Shown: in pieces, positions 62,469 through 64,000 of the stretch
Numbering within the stretch: the stretch's first letter is position 1
Layout of the letters: every line of letters starts with the position of its first letter
Origin: Albimonas pacifica
GTDB lineage: Bacteria > Pseudomonadota > Alphaproteobacteria > Rhodobacterales > Rhodobacteraceae
DNA length: 64,000 bases
Assembly: GCF_900113695.1 (NCBI RefSeq)
Contig: NZ_FOQH01000011.1
Span: forward strand, 1-64,000
Direction of reading: 5' to 3'
The notes under the pieces: model-generated
Told to the model about the DNA's origin: nothing
Databases searched by the model: none
What the model saw: the letters and a program-made list of their open reading frames with translations, nothing else
Made by a program: the position numbers and the translations under genes

Positions 62469-64000
62469 TCAGTTTCCGCCCAGCAGCTCGGCGCGCCAGG
62501 CCTGCGCGGCGGTCATGGCCGCGAGGCGGGCGCGCGCCCGCTCGGTCCAGGGGGCCATGGCCTCGCCGGCGGCGGGGGGCAGCCCCTCCAGCGCCTCCAG
62601 CGCGGCGGCGAGCTCGCCCTCGCGCAGGGCGGCGGCGGCGGCGCCGAGCTGGGCGTCGAGCCCCTCGCCCTCGACCCGGTCCACCGGCACGCCCTGGAGG
62701 CGGGCGCGCAGGGCGGCCAGCGTCTGGGCGGCGACGGACTCGCCCGCCTCCTCGGTGGCCTGGGCCTCCATCGCGTCATGGGCGGCGGCGGTGAAGCTCT
62801 CGCGCAGGTCGGCGAGGCGGGCGACGCCCGCGTCGGCGGGGCCCGCGAGCGCCTCGGGCGCCGGGCCGAAGTCGGCGAGCGCGTTCAGCGGGCCGGCGTA
62901 GGGCCGCCCCTCGTCCAGCGACAGGGTCAGCTCGGCGAAGGCCGCGTTGACCTGGGCGCGGCGCTCGGCGTCGGCGGCCTGGGTCCGGGCCTCCTGCGCC
63001 GCGCTCTCGGCGGCGGAGGCGCGCTCGTCGAAGCGGGCCTCCGCCTCGTCGAGGCGGGCGGCGAGCGCGTCGACGCGGCCCGAGATCGAGCCCATCTCGG
63101 CGCGCAGCGCCTCGGTGGCGGCGGCGAAGCCCGAGAGGCGCTCGGCCGCCTCGGGCGGCAGGTTCCCCGCCTCCTCGCCCAGGTTCGAGAGGCTTCCCGA
63201 GAGCGAATCGAGCTGCGCGCGCAGGTTCGACTGGGCCGCGGCCAGGTCCTCGACCTGCTGGGAGAGGCCGGAGCCGTCGCCGGGCGCGGCGCCCAGCGCC
63301 TCGAGCCGGCTCTCCAGCTCGGCCACGCGGGTCTCGAGCGCCGAGAGGCCCTCGGCGCCGGCGGCGGCGCCGGCCTCGGCGAGGCGGGCCTCGAGGGCGG
63401 CGAAGCGGGTGGCGTTGGCCTCCTCGATCTCGGCGCGCATCGCGGTCAGCTCGGCCTCGGTGATCACGCCGGGGGCCTGCACGGCCTCGGCGATGGGGGC
63501 GGGCAGCCAGGGGGCCACGCGGGGCAGCGCCCACAGCGCGATGGCCGCGCCCAGCAGCAGGATCACCAGCGCCTGCAGGGCGCGGGCGGCGAGGCTCGTG
63601 CGGGCGTGCTCGTCATGCTCGTCGTGGAACGGGTCGTCCTCGACCGGCGCGGCGCGCTCCTCGCGCGACGCCTCGCGGTCGTCGTAGTCGAGGCCGGCGG
63701 CGAGCTCGTCGGGGCGCCCCTCGGGCCAGGTCGAGCCGTCGCCGTGGGGGAAGTCCTCGTCCGGGCGCTCGGCCTGGGGGCGCTCGGCGTCCTGGGCCTC
63801 GCGCAGCTCGGTCGAGGCGATGGGGTCGAGGCCGGCCTCGGCGGCGTCGGGATGGACGGTCTCGTCGCCGGGGATCGTGTCGGGGTCGACGCCCGGGCGG
63901 GCGGCGGCCAGCTCCGCCTCTTCGGCGGTCATCTCCTCGGGCCGGGGATCGACCGAGGGCTCGTCGGCGGTCGCGGCGTCCTCGATCTCGTCCGGGCGCG
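62469..64000 (-). CDS. mitofilin-like inner-membrane protein (Mic60 ancestor family), 5' end outside window
   Basis: At least 510 residues; the frame is open to the window edge, and an internal ATG at 63932 is probably not the true start, because RPDEIEDAATADEPSVDPRP upstream continues the acidic N-terminus. Plan: acidic cytoplasmic region, one TM helix (ALQALVILLLGAAIALWALP), a long coiled coil with Ala/Glu/Leu heptads, then the mitofilin-type C-terminal domain (FAELTLSLDEGRPYAGPLNA). Alphaproteobacterial Mic60 shapes intracytoplasmic membranes and is linked to hem genes, as here with hemY. Confidence 0.88.
   Translation of the reverse strand, partial: RPDEIEDAATADEPSVDPRPEEMTAEEAELAAARPGVDPDTIPGDETVHPDAAEAGLDPIASTELREAQDAERPQAERPDEDFPHGDGSTWPEGRPDELAAGLDYDDREASREERAAPVEDDPFHDEHDEHARTSLAARALQALVILLLGAAIALWALPRVAPWLPAPIAEAVQAPGVITEAELTAMRAEIEEANATRFAALEARLAEAGAAAGAEGLSALETRVAELESRLEALGAAPGDGSGLSQQVEDLAAAQSNLRAQLDSLSGSLSNLGEEAGNLPPEAAERLSGFAAATEALRAEMGSISGRVDALAARLDEAEARFDERASAAESAAQEARTQAADAERRAQVNAAFAELTLSLDEGRPYAGPLNALADFGPAPEALAGPADAGVARLADLRESFTAAAHDAMEAQATEEAGESVAAQTLAALRARLQGVPVDRVEGEGLDAQLGAAAAALREGELAAALEALEGLPPAAGEAMAPWTERARARLAAMTAAQAWRAELLGGN

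Overview
This 64 kb window is very GC-rich chromosomal DNA with strongly GC-ending codons. Its gene families point to an alphaproteobacterium, most likely Rhodobacterales/Paracoccaceae: NasS/NasT control of nitrate assimilation, an argB-engB-MOSC-yidC block, a mitofilin-like (Mic60) gene next to hemY, a UrtABCDE urea transporter and a glycosyltransferase-like TrpD2 gene at the end of the nas operon. I could not run a taxonomic search.

Layout. 0-6.5 kb: tail of an unidentified gene, then the urea ABC transporter urtABCDE on the minus strand behind a textbook sigma-54 promoter. 6.7-21.1 kb: a complete nitrate assimilation locus on the plus strand: nasT and nasS with a small SH3-like gene, then an untranslated leader carrying an ANTAR-type antitermination element, then nrtA, nrtB, a double-ATPase nrt gene, a tandem-GAF protein, nirB, nirD, nasA and trpD2. 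21-32.7 kb: housekeeping genes (alaC, a WYL regulator, argB, a PRC-barrel gene, engB, a MOSC protein, yidC) and an in-frame pgl-pgi fusion. 32.7-40 kb: a LysR regulator with a divergent MFS exporter and a secreted SGNH hydrolase, then an ABC-type binding protein divergent from a chemoreceptor.

40.0-43.9 kb is a decayed tract. Most of it has no recognisable gene, but the minus strand holds wrecks of two outer-membrane protein genes (MipA/OmpV and LpxR families). 43.9-51.5 kb is a catabolic-looking cluster: a molybdopterin oxidoreductase, an HxlR regulator, a DsbA-like isomerase, an SDR, a VOC protein, an AidB-like acyl-CoA dehydrogenase and a divergent LysR gene. Palindromes in the key promoter gaps suggest its regulators' binding sites. 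51.7-52.8 kb: a TPP riboswitch, a short coupled gene and tenA.

53.0-60.1 kb is the most unusual part. An ECF sigma/anti-sigma pair and a strong terminator are followed by a gene for a protein made almost wholly of YadA-head beta-roll repeats, with a 252-bp DNA period, no signal peptide and no autotransporter anchor. Directly downstream lie a type I secretion ABC protein, with an unusual Walker B and signature motif, its HlyD-family adaptor and a tiny gene. The simplest reading is a beta-roll surface or secreted protein exported by a dedicated type I system. The window ends with tRNA-Thr(CGU), hemY and a Mic60-like gene that runs off the edge.

The two nitrogen-source uptake loci (urea, nitrate) share a design: a nitrogen-type control element, then a binding-protein gene followed by very stable intra-operon hairpins, then the membrane and ATPase genes.
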